From positions 184,953,654 through 185,017,653 of the forward strand of contig JARDYH010000001.1 in the NCBI GenBank assembly GCA_029215795.1: a stretch of DNA of 64,000 nucleotides, written 5' to 3'. The notes under the pieces are model-generated. The model ran no database searches. It was given only the letters and a program-made list of their open reading frames with translations, and had not been told where the DNA came from. The translations under genes were made by a program, and so were the position numbers. This document shows, in pieces, positions 45,623-55,988 of the stretch (positions within the stretch are counted from its first letter, which is position 1; each line of letters begins with the position of its first letter). This DNA is from Anniella stebbinsi. Lineage: Eukaryota > Chordata > Lepidosauria > Squamata > Anniellidae.

Positions 45623-46308
45623 TTCTGCTTTGTTTCTGCCTTCCGATTGTGTTGGAATTTTGTTAAGGACCTCCCCCTTGACCTCCCCCTGACAAACTCC
45701 TGTTTGCTCTCCCTGTTCGCTCGCTCTGATTGCTCACACTCTGGGAGTTCTCCTCCTTATATTCCTTCTAGTCCAGCTAGGGCAGCTTCCTCTTCTCTGC
45801 TCCTCTCAGTTTGGAGTCAGGAAACAGATTTCTTAAGTTTCCCTTTGTTTATTCCCCCTTGTTTCACAGAATGAGTGCAGAGGGGTGGGCTATATTTGAG
45901 AATAAGATTTACAAAGTTTGCTTTTAAGTTGTGTTGTTTGTTGCCTGTGTGCCTCCTGCAGAAGGTTTATTGTCCGCCTGAAGAATCCCCGCCCCGCACC
46001 ATCCAACAGTATCGTTTTCTCAGCTGCAGAGCTGTTTTCGCTTCATGGTGGGGGGGGAGGGGAGGGCTTGCCGTATGTTCTTTTACAGCTAATTCATGAC
46101 TTGAGATCTGTTTAAGGCATTCACCCTGGCTTGCTAGCCAAAGAATCTTTTGTTTGTGGACATTGCTAACGGTTATGATTTTTTGTTGTGCTCTGTGCCA
46201 AAACTGTTTGCCCTGAATCTGTCTTTGGTGTTCCTGTCCATATGCTGAATGTTTGTGATGCAACTTTTGAACTTAGGGCTTAGATCAATTGTTTGGTTTT
46301 GCTGTGGT

Positions 46309-46657
46309 CCCCTCTACAAGGATTCGCTTTTGCGCCTGGTTAGGTGATTATGCGCATAATCGCTGAAGCGCATTTACGCCTAATACCTCTGCACGAGAGG
46401 CGGCAAGAGGCGGCAAAGCGCATTCACGGATGACCAAAATGCACTTTACAAGTAGTTAATGCGCATAAGCGCTTGTTCACATAGTCAAAATGCGCTTTAA
46501 AGGCCGGAGCAAAATAAAACTCGCTGTTTAACGCGCATTCGATAATGCGCATAATCGGAGGGATAGCGCACCTCTACGCCCGATTTGCGCTCCGTTCTTG
46601 TAGAGGTAAATTTTTTAATGCGCCTTGAAAGAGCTTTAAATGCCTCTTGTAGAGGCA
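46309..46657 (+). mobile_element. CTCTACAAG-family MITE, copy 2
   Basis: 349 bp from 'cccctctacaaggattcg' to 'atgcctcttgtagaggca'. An inner copy of the end motif lies at about 46,595 ('gttcttgtagagg'). The interior holds 'tgattatgcgcataatcgct' and 'gcattcgataatgcgcataa', which are self-complementary. The flanking 8-mers do not match well. Confidence 0.8.
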
Positions 46658-47307
46658 GCCTGTTTGGGTTTCCTCCTCCCTTTTTCCCTGGCTGTCTCTG
46701 CATTGCCATGCTGGACGGGGGGCTGGGGGGTGGGGGGAAGGGAGTAAATTGTCCAGATTGAGAAGCATTTTGACTGAGAAATGGTGTCAAATAGAAAATT
46801 TAAGATTGTTTTAAGAAAGTCTGTTCTTCTGTGCGCTTAGCTGTCTCTTTTTCCCACGAGTTGCTAGCAGAAGCCTCAGAATAGATAGTAATTCATAGGT
46901 CAGAGGACCTGTCTGTCAAGTGGCTTAGAATTAGCCGAGCCTACAAAGAGAAAGGAGCAAGGGTAAAGAACCTTTGCCAGAAATACGCTTAGCCTGAAAC
47001 CCCTTATATTTGGATTCTACCTGTTTAGAAATTTCAGAAGCACTCTGTGCATGCTCGCTTATTGGCTACATTTCTATTTGAGAATGAGCCAAGCAAAAAG
47101 AAAAATCAGCCACAGTGCCCAAAGGCATAAGAATCCAGGCTCCCCCGAGAATCACAGATTGGGGGAGAGTTGTTTTGATCCAAACTTTTAGAGAGAATTG
47201 AGAGTAATTCTGGCATTTTTCAACCGAGAAAGAGGAAATGGCACAGCTGGTGCCAGAGAAGGCTCCTGATCCCGTGAGTGATGAGAGCTCACACAGCCTG
47301 CCAGAGG

Positions 47308-47659
47308 CCCCCTCTAGATGGATTCCGTTTGACGCCTGGTTAGCCAATTATGCGCATAATCGCTGAAGTGCTTTATCGGAAATGCTTGCATGCAGGAGGT
47401 AATTGAGCACTCAACGGGTGACCTTACCGGTTGTTTCAAATGCGCTTTACAAGTAGTTAATGCAGAGAATCGCTTGTTCACATAGTCAAAATGCGCTTTA
47501 ACGGCCGGAGCAAAATAAAACTCGCTATTTAACGCGCATTCGATAATGCGCATAATCGGATGTTTAAAGCGCCTCTACGCCCGATTTGCGCTTTGTTCTT
47601 GTAGAGGTAATTTTTTTAAATGCGCCTTGAAAGAGCTTTAAATGCCTCTTGTAGAGGCA
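47308..47659 (+). mobile_element. CTCTACAAG-family MITE, copy 3
   Basis: 352 bp, same orientation as copy 2 and close to it in sequence. Flanked by 'gccagagg' (47,300-47,307) and 'gccagaga' (47,660-47,667), an 8-bp target duplication with one change, which supports the hAT superfamily. It carries the inner end motif as well. Confidence 0.85.
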
Positions 47660-47809
47660 GCCAGAGAGACTTAGAGAAAGAGTGAAGGTTTTATTTAATC
47701 ATGTATAAGCGCAGCCTTCCAAAGACACACTTGAGAGAAGCAAGAGTTATTTGAAATAGTAACAGTGTTTCTTTTGGTTCCTCACAGTTTGTGTGTTTTA
47801 AACCTCCAG

Positions 47810-48220
47810 ATGGCCACCCAGAGAGAAAATTGCCCGACAAAGCGGACAATAGTACAGTTCATGACAGCTTTTTTCCCAAACGAAGCACCCATAGAGTATG
47901 CCTGTATGTCAATGGGGAGGATATGCCCCCATTGGACTTACACCCACACCAGAGTTAAAGCAGCTAACGCCCAATTTTATCTGCTCCATTGTACTGCAGT
48001 TACTTGTTCTGGCCAGACTGCAGTATATGAAATTGCTAACATCCAGAGCGTAGTACCCAGCCCCGCAGCAGGGGTGTGGGCAGTCGCTGGTAGCCAGGTC
48101 CACCCAGTATTGAGTGACCCCACGTTGAGAGGTACAGTGCTATGCCATGAAATAGCATTTGCCATTTGCCCAGATTGTTTCCCCATAAATGGGACCACTG
48201 ATGCCCCAACTGGGCAGTAA
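47810..48220 (+). CDS. Unidentified 136-codon open frame
   Basis: Starts 'MATQRENCPTKRT' and ends '...TTDAPTGQ' before a TAA. It contains several cysteines ('CICPHW'-like 'GRICPHWTYTHTR', 'LHCTAVTCSGQTAVYEI', 'AICPDCFP') with even composition and no low complexity. I do not recognise the family. Context: it lies 150 bp downstream of a MITE inside the unclassified element, on the strand opposite to COL4A1. It could be a viral or retroelement fragment, or a chance frame. No splice or promoter evidence supports it as a gene. Confidence 0.2.
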   Translation: MATQRENCPTKRTIVQFMTAFFPNEAPIEYACMSMGRICPHWTYTHTRVKAANAQFYLLHCTAVTCSGQTAVYEIANIQSVVPSPAAGVWAVAGSQVHPVLSDPTLRGTVLCHEIAFAICPDCFPINGTTDAPTGQ

Positions 48221-49670
48221 TAATTGCCTTGTGTAGTCTTTCCCTTTACAACAATAGTAAAGCTTTTGTTTTATTGAATCTAGCTAAGTAGTGTACCACC
48301 AGTGAAGACTGCATTAGAGAGAAGCTCCAGCTAAGCTGAAAGAACGTTAGATTTGCTCTGCTCTGCCTCATCATGCAGCCAGAGAGATTAAGCTTTGCTG
48401 TAATGTGTTCTTTTTAAGGCTTTTTGCAAAGTATAAAGTATTTGCAGAAGCCATAGATTTGTAAGCCCTCTAAGAAGTGATTATTAGAGACAATGCTTTA
48501 ATAGAATATTCCCTGACAAGCAAAATGTAATGAATCATGATGTAACAGCCTATATAAGTAATTGTTTTACTGTAATTTGCAACCTTCTGCTTTTGTGTCT
48601 ACTATACTTGCATCGCTTTGGGTATTGCTTGAGACAAGATCCAGCGCCCCTTAGTAACGGCAGCACATTCGACATCCTTGAGCCATTTTGGGGTGGATTG
48701 TCTAGGCCGGGAACCCTGTGAGCCATGGTTGCCCAGAGGCTTCTGCCTCTGCTTCCCACAGCACAGCCTGTTCGTTTGCTGAATTGCATCTTGCTAATTG
48801 CTGGGAAAATGGATCAAGGACATCTCATGCAAAGAGACACCTGCACCTTATCTGTCCAGCCTAACAAGCCAGACAGAGTATAATGAGCTTACATTCCATG
48901 GCTGTTGTGTCAAGAGGCAAGGCCGAAGCTTCCCCATCAATCAGCCAGCTCACCATAGTATTCCATGGTGGGAATGTGCATTTTATTATTGAAACACTTG
49001 CACCTCTGCCAAGTTCAGAACAGTATAACTGTTGCTTCCGCCCCCAAGCGGGGGTCCAGATGGGTCGACAGCTTCATGCAGGGGCTTTCATCATTTGAGT
49101 CCACACCGTTTATGGGGCAGCGCCTGTGTGCTGTGAGTTTGCCTTAAGAAACATGTCTCCTCATAAGTAAACTGTTTGGATCTCTGAGCATGCCTGTTAC
49201 CTTGGTGATCTGAAAGAACCGTGGCTGGGGGGCCTACGGTGCCGACCCCCGGTATGCAACACCTGGTCCTATCACCCACAGTGCTTCTGTGTTAGGGTCT
49301 GCCCTTTAGTCTGCTCGACACAATCCCCCCCCCCCCTTTTGATATACAGAGAAACATCTCCTTCACCAAGCCCTTCCGTGTCCTTCCTGTAGAATTTCTA
49401 TCCAAAGATGACATTCCCTCACTGGTTCTCTCCATTCTTTCCAGTTCCTAGAATGCCCCACTACAGCTAAGTTCTCCTTTAAATGCTTCTAGCATTTACA
49501 TAGAAACACCACTATACATGGTGTAGCTGCAATAGTTGACAGAACTCTTTAGAAGCAGATTGACTGCTACCATTTTTACTTGGGAAGCAGATTACAACGT
49601 TCTCCTGTCAGGTAATCCATCCCACTGCAAAACATGCTGATTTGACTGGATTTGATCTGTGTTTTCTTAC

Positions 49671-49883
49671 CCAAGTCCTGTCCATGGGCCCGTTCATTTC
49701 CTTGTATATAAAGCAAAGAATACCCATAGAACATTAGTCTTGTCCCAGATGGACATGATGGCTCTTCTATGCTTTGGCTGTGCCTGGTTACAAGGAAGCC
49801 ATGAGCTATGGAAGGACTGCCTGGTAGACCCATTGACCCTGGCACGCCTTCAGGACCGGGTGGGCCAGGAAATCCTCTAGGAC
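49671..49883 (-). CDS. COL4A1: Collagen IV alpha-1, exon 48: end of helix, start of NC1
   Basis: 213 bases between the acceptor 'gtttttgtcttgcag' and the donor 'GACTTGG|gtaagaa'. The first part is Gly-X-Y ('[20 protein letters not shown]'). The helix ends near 'GSPSIAHG', and NC1 starts with '[20 protein letters not shown]' and '[17 protein letters not shown]'. Exon length and phases fit the human gene. The stretch around 'TRLMFYGYS' is less conserved than the rest. Confidence 0.96.
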
Positions 49884-52800
49884 CTGCAAGACAAAAACTG
49901 TATTTCTTAGACAGTGAATTGTCAGCATTAATCAATCTTTATGACACTGTTTATTGACTGATTAAGCCATCATTTATTTATATCATTTTTATTCCACCCT
50001 TCATCCAAAAAAGCTTACAAAGAAAAGGAATACGGCAGTCCCTGTTTACAATCTAAAAGGCATGATACAAATCCAAAGGAGATTGAGAAGGGAGGAGGAT
50101 AAAAGCCAATACAGGCACTAGATTCTTACTTACAAAGTTCAGTAGATCACACTTTTCAACTATTACCAGGGAAGCACCCTTCTCTAATACCTTGTTTTAC
50201 AAGATCTCCATTTTACCTTGGCAGAATGGGTTGTAAGTATACTTTGGCTTTCCTCTGTTGACATGAATAGTAGTAGTATTTCTCCTCCTCTATTCAGCAG
50301 GCCTGGAACCTCAAGAATGTGTAGCTGACCAGTTTAATCAAGTCACATTGCCACCTATGTTCTACTGGCTCAGAGAGCCTTCAGAGGTAGAACATACCAT
50401 GCAGCAAACACTGTGAAACCTATTGCTAGAACAATATCATGAATTGAGAGCCAGTGGGTTTTAGTGGTTAGAGTGTTGGACTAGTCCCCATCTGGCCATG
50501 AAGCTCATTGGGTGACTTTGGGACAGTCATGAACTCTCAGCCCAACCTACCTCACAGGTTATTGTTGTGAAGATAAAATGGAAATGAAGAGGATCATACT
50601 AGCCACCTTGGATACCTTGGAGGATAATGCATTTGCAACCCAATGTTAAGGGCTAACATTCAAAAGATGCAACTCATACATTTTTTTACCCAACTCCCTA
50701 GAGGGGAGATAATACCACTGTAGAAAATCCGAGAAAAGCCACATATCTACAACTGCCTGCTCATTTGTCTTTCTTTTTATTTGTGGCTGGGAAGTCCCTG
50801 TTTGTAGGGTTCACCATAGCAAGGGCTTCTCCATACAGGGATTATATTGTACAATAAAGATTGGTTACTCATGGAAGTTTACAGGTCTTTTACACAATGT
50901 TGTCAGCCTCTAGGGCCCCTGCTGTGGTTTATGACCTTTACCTCACCATTGTAAAGAACAGGGAAAATCTAGCACCATCTAGTGACTGTAAAATGAAACA
51001 TATAGAACTCCCCAAGAATTTATTGAGAAAGGCAAACAACCTGTGTCAGCCTGTGTGAGGAGCCAGTCTTAATCCTGCAAAGAATTCAGAATCAGAAGCC
51101 CCGGTAAGTTGCAGGATAAAAGGCACACCACAGTGTTCTCTCTCAATCTCTTGGCATTGCTGAGCTGGACTCCTTTTCATCTCCTGTCCCTTCTTCCAGT
51201 CCCTTATTCCCTCCGACATGTTCATGGGTACCTTTCTGGTCTCCACCTTGCATCTTCTCCTGCATTTAGACAGAGCCTAAGCGGAAAGCTATCTAACCCT
51301 ATTTCTTGCCTTATCTAATATTATTTCTTCTAGCCTTTTTCTCAGTCTTCCTACAACTATCCACTCTCTTCCCACCCCCTTGTCCAAGCTGAAACTATAC
51401 AGCACAGCTGTCTCACCCTCTTGCCCCACAATCCCTTCTTCTTTCCCTCTGCCCCCACTTCAGGAAGCCTCATAGCTAGCCATTTGATTGCTGTTTATTA
51501 TAGTCTGTCAATAAAACCTTTATGTTCTGGAAAAGCACTCCTCTACCCAGAGTGGACAATCCCAGTTACACATGCGTAGCCTTCTTTGTGTTTTGGTTAG
51601 TATGCTAATTGGGCCAGACTTTACCAGAGTGAGATTGGGGTGTCCTTTGCAGAATAGAGTCAGTGTAGCATTAAGAACCCCTATATTCCTCCAATCATTT
51701 GTATTCTGGACTGGCTTATTTCCTGAACATGGAGAAGAAGTGCATTTTTGAAACATAATCAGTACAATTGTCATAACAGACTTGGTTCTTTTAAACACTT
51801 GGGCTGCAATTTTTTTTATCCCACTGGATACAATAGGACTCACTTCAAAATAAACAAGTATTGTATTGCATGGTTGAAAACCTATTCATACTTACCTGGG
51901 AGTAAGCTCCACTGAACACAGTGGAACTTACTTCTGAGAAAGCATGCGTAGGATTGTTAAGCTAAGTATATCCTGTATGAATTATTAACAGACATAATTC
52001 ACATTCTTTCTACACAAATAAATACGAAGAGTTGTTCTTGTTTTGTTAGAGCTTCTGTTAAACTTCAAATTCAGAGCCATTTCATTTTCCTAGGCCCAAC
52101 CTACACCAGTGATTTAGTGTGGTGGGAGAGCACTTCGGGGTCACTTGTGACACCTCATATTGTCGCGAATCCATAGCAACCCTGCAGCTTCCCTCAGGAA
52201 AAAGGCACGTTTTTGGAAAGTCCTTTTAATGCATCTTTTTCCCTTAAAGTGGCTCCCCAGTGATTCTGCTGCTGTGCGCCCAGCCCCCCACATTAAATCC
52301 TAGGCATGGTATTTCTGTGACCCGGCAATGACATGGTCAAGGGGTGGACAAGGGGCCCAAGGACACTGTAACTTGGCAATGACATGGTCAAGGGGCCCAA
52401 GGACACAGGCTTCCTTTCCCACTTAGCAGAATAGCACATTAGTTTGTTTTCTCCATTCATAGACACAAGCCTCTCATTCATTCATTCATTCATTCATGGC
52501 CCATTCATACAATCTCAATGAGTCACCCCTTCAGAACAGTCCCGAGTGGGTGATTTTCCTATGTGGAGGAAGAAGATTAGTTCAGGGTCAGGGAAGTGGA
52601 GGCAGCAACTGCAGCAGCAGTAGCCACTGCCACTGGCTCCAGAGCACTAGCAGAGGGAGGCTGGCCATTGTCTGTGCCCGGGCTTCAATATTGCTGCTTC
52701 ATAGGCCGTGGGTTCAAGGGGTGTGTGCATGTTTGCCTCCACCACGGCTCCATTTGTGTGACCCTAAATTTGCATTCTTCTTGCTTGTAAGCACCTTTTG

Positions 52801-54143
52801 TTTCACATGCCACGCTCCTAAGTGGCAGGATGTTTGGGGAGGGCATTCTTTTATAGGGTCAGTATCCTTATGTGGAGAGAGTAGAAAGGGGAAAAGTCTG
52901 GTACTTTTGTAATTCAAACTTATTTTCAAATATACAAGGGAGGGGAGAGCTGTAGGGTAAACTACCAGATATTATTAATCTCTTCCATGAAACTTCCCTG
53001 AGCAGAGAAGCGTACAGAGGGTCCGGGAGCAAGACTCTGAGCAGCATCTATGGGGCTGGTAATGCTCACTTCTACTAGCAGTATTCTGCCCACCCAACCC
53101 CAAAGGAAGGCAATTCAAGTGCAGTTTGACCTCTGGAAATTGGGTTTTTAGATAGCCTTTACTCTGCTTTCCTTGCTTTGTGTGCCACTTTTGGACCAAA
53201 GCTGATTTCCTGAGAAACTGGATAGAACCAGGAAACACTTCTGAATACAATTCCATGAAGATGAACTCCTAATGACAGAAATACCAGTGCTTTCTACTCA
53301 TGCCATTTCTAATAGATAGAAATAATGCAGTCTCTACATTGGCCTTTATATAGAGATATGTAACATTATGAAAATCTTAACATCCACTTGTGCAGCACTG
53401 ATGCATAGATCCATTCCACATTGTCTAGGTGACAATTCAAACCTGCTACAGACGTTTCACTTTATAGCTGAGTTGTACAGAAGCTGCTTGCTAGCTAATG
53501 CCAACCATGCTACAGAATTTAGACTGAGGTCAAGTGCCATTGTCAGTGCAGTCTCGACATTGGCACCTGCATAAGAGATCATCCATTATCCATAACTATG
53601 TCCCTACCTTTGAAAATTCAGAACATTTAATAAGCACCTCCTGCTTATTAAATATTCAGGATTTTTGAAAGGCAGCAGGAAATGGTGCAATGTTCCCTTT
53701 ATTTTGGATTTTCCCTTCCACCATCCTTTTTTGAAAGAAAGGATAATCTCTTGACCTCTTAAAAGAAGACAATGAATATATAAGCTCAACACACGCTTGT
53801 GATCATTAGGCTGTAACTAGCCTACTTGCACTTCTTATTCAACTATATTAGTGTCATGCAAGTTAGTGCAAATACAAATTCCCCCCCCCCCCCCTCCAAT
53901 TTGCTGCTCCATTTGCAGGAAGTGAATTTGGGGGAGGAATTTTGAAGTGGTTTTCAAAGGGGGCAAAAACAGAGGCTTTTCCCATAGTGGCAGCTGCAGC
54001 ATGAGGGGTTTTTTGGTTAACTCGTTTTTTTGGTTTTGGTTTTGCTACTCTTATGGCAGTGACAAAGAGCCTTCTCCTCTCCCCCCTCCCCCACATGTAA
54101 ATACACTAGACTTATTCTAGTAATGGAAGAAGATTGGACTTGC
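49884..54143 (-). other. COL4A1: COL4A1 intron 47 (GC-AG)
   Basis: The donor reads CAG|gcaagt and the acceptor 'gtcttgcag'. It contains a SINE (50,435-50,630), a palindromic MITE pair of the 'catgcgtaggattg' type (51,820-51,965), an imperfect 50-bp tandem duplication at about 52,325-52,406 and an (ATTC)n tract at 52,479. The open frames seen have no family resemblance. Confidence 0.8.
50435..50630 (+). mobile_element. tRNA-type SINE copy
   Basis: 'ttagtggttagagtgttgga' (B-box-like start), 'ggccatgaagctcattgggt', 'tcacaggttattgttgtgaa' and 'agccaccttggatacc'. Same family as at 3,520-3,735, and clearer. It lies in COL4A1 intron 47. Confidence 0.65.
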
Positions 54144-54242
54144 CTGGGGGGCCAACAGGGCCCGTTTCTCCTTTTTGACCAGGTGTTCCATCAAATCCTG
54201 GGATGCCTGAGGGACCAGTTAAGCCCACAGGTCCTGTTGCAC
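54144..54242 (-). CDS. COL4A1: Collagen IV alpha-1, exon 47: triple-helix segment
   Basis: 99 bases after the acceptor 'ccttcgtttcaacag'. Encodes unbroken Gly-X-Y ('[19 protein letters not shown]', then '[14 protein letters not shown]'). 99 bases is a multiple of nine, typical of collagen exons. The donor is G|gcaagt, a GC-type donor: it is the only choice that keeps the helix frame into exon 48, because the nearby GT would run into a stop. Confidence 0.92.
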
Positions 54243-55538
54243 CTGTTGAAACGAAGGCGTACCATTACAATTTATTTATAGTTACTGTAATTTGGAATAA
54301 GATACACAAAAGGTGATATATGGTCTTTGAACAAATCAATGTTCTCAACATACAAGGCACAGGATGCAAAAAATCTTCCTTAATTTACTTAGGACGCAAT
54401 CCTATGCATGTTTAGACATAGGACAGAACATTTGAGATGTAATCCTATGCTCCATTTAAAATCGCTGGAGTGGTTAAGGCTTTGGTGTAAATCCGCTTCA
54501 CACTTGAAGATACACCAGTGTAGATGCCCACACACAAATGTATCTCCAGAATTAATGTAGTACACTGTTACACTGTTGTAGGTCTCCTTTCAAAAGAGCT
54601 AGCTGGGTAGTTTTGCTATATTGCCGTTTGGGTTATACAGTCCAAAGGATGGCTATCAACAGTGTACATGCTAAACTACATACATAGGTGGTACAAGGGG
54701 ATTTGAAGGCATTGCTGGAAGTTATCAACGCTGGGCAGTACCTTGGCTCATTCAGGTTGTCCGCTTTGTATGTGTGAGGTGGGGTAACAGCATAGACATT
54801 TCCCTGTTGCCCTTAAGCTCATTTGAATCCAGCTTCACGCCTGGGTTAGGCACTGAAATGGCCTTGGTTTCCCTGATAGCTCTCTCTTGGGAGAGAGAAG
54901 GGGGAGGGCAATGAGGGAGCTGATTCGCCTTGACATTTCAGTGGCTGTTGATCCCAATGACAGTGATGTTCTGCTGGATCAGTTCTGCATGCCTGATTGT
55001 GGGGGTTATGATGAAACATGGCGAGATGGGGGTTCCACTCCTACCTGCAGGATCCGTTTCAGAAAGTAGTTCTGCTCAGCCCCATAGCAATTGGGTGGTG
55101 GGCTCCCACATGGTGACATCCTATCTTACATGCTCTTTAACATCTATTTGAACATGCAAAATGAGGTCAGGAGGAGATTTGAAACCCCAGTCAAGTCAGC
55201 AGTATGCTGATGACACTGAACTCTATTTCTCCATGTCATCTAATTCAGGTGAGGCTGTGCAGGTGCGGAACCAGTTCCTGAATCCAGCATTATCACTGGA
55301 GGCACAGGTGGACTCAGTGGTACAGAGCACTTTCTATCAACCTAGGTTAATATATCAACTACAACCTTATCTGGACAGAGGGAACCTAGCTACAGATATC
55401 TATGCTCCAGCAACCTCTTGTCTGGATTACAACAATGCATTCTACAGGAAGATGTCTTTGAAAATGATTCAGAAACTTTAGTGGAATGTTTCAGGCTTCT
55501 ATAACTAGGATAAGGAGGGGCAGATTACATCAGAGACC

Positions 55539-55577
<39 letters not shown>

Positions 55578-55601
55578 ATCTATCTATCTATCTATCTATC
55601 T
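55539..55601. repeat. (ATCT)n microsatellite
   Basis: About fifteen CTAT units with one interruption. Confidence 0.95.
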
Positions 55602-55892
55602 CAAAATTTACATCACTTAAAAAGGTTTAGGGAATAATAACATGAAGAAAACAATTAACACAGCTGCGCATCAAATATTTTCAACTCCCCTTTCAACCCA
55701 CAGTCCTCTGTGAAGAGCAATGTTAGTTTTGCTGGATGAATAACAGTTGCTTATCCCGTTCCTTAGTCCCCTAGTTGCTTCTCTCTCTCTCTGTATGTGT
55801 GTGTGTGTAGTGCTCTCTTCATTAAACTGCAGACCGTCTCCTTTACCACCACACTGCTGGTTTCTCCATCTTTTCTCCCCCTTCTCCTCCCT

Positions 55893-55988
55893 TTCTTCTT
55901 CTTCTTCTTCTTCTTCTTCTTCTTCTTCTTCTTCTTCTTCTTCCTCCTCCTCCTCCTCCTCCTCCTCCTCCTCCTCCTCCTCCTCCTC
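55893..55988. repeat. Compound (TTC)n-(TCC)n microsatellite
   Basis: About 50 bases of TTC units followed by about 45 bases of TCC units, a pure pyrimidine tract on the plus strand. It produces apparent poly-Ser and poly-Glu frames that are not genes. Confidence 0.95.

Larger units (their letters stand above)
42083..45860 (-). mobile_element. CR1 LINE with ORF1 and ORF2, 3' end missing
   Basis: Runs right to left: 5' UTR (about 45,860-45,623), ORF1 (45,622-44,754), endonuclease (about 44,562-43,840) and reverse transcriptase (43,765 to about 42,090). The coding match stops at about 42,083, just after the CR1 '[16 protein letters not shown]' region, and the usual CR1 3' UTR and terminal octamer are absent. 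Loss of the 3' end is unusual for a LINE and suggests a later deletion. Frameshifts and stops make it inactive. Confidence 0.85.
46658..49330 (+). repeat. Unclassified element with LTR-like motifs, split by a MITE
   Basis: The part at 46,890-47,060 is homologous to 1,120-1,300, so this is a dispersed repeat. An ATG at 47,238 opens a short frame that, ignoring the MITE at 47,308-47,659, stays open into the far flank. A separate open frame lies at 47,810-48,220. A TATA-like 'tatataag' lies at 48,552. A C run follows at 49,324. The motifs suggest retroviral or LTR-retrotransposon material, but I see no recognisable gag, pol or primer-binding site. Confidence 0.35.
40632..49670 (-). other. COL4A1: COL4A1 intron 48 (about 9 kb)
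   Basis: A large intron expanded by insertions: three MITEs of one family, an interleaved palindrome, a CR1 LINE and an unclassified element (46.7-49.3 kb). Splice sites on both sides are canonical. Confidence 0.85.

Noticed and set aside
48898..49098. 66-codon frame after the 136-codon frame
   Set aside because: Too short and unrecognised. A vague resemblance to the longer frame could not be shown to exceed chance.
31781..54242. COL4A5 or COL4A3 instead of COL4A1
   Set aside because: 'AMVMAVHS', '[21 protein letters not shown]'-type residues and the '[11 protein letters not shown]' block agree with alpha-1 and differ from what I know of alpha-5 and alpha-3; the LIG4/ABHD13 neighbourhood on the same chromosome arm in human also supports alpha-1.
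55539..55601. Regular repeats resembling a CRISPR array
   Set aside because: They are a 4-base microsatellite with no spacers, in a vertebrate genome.
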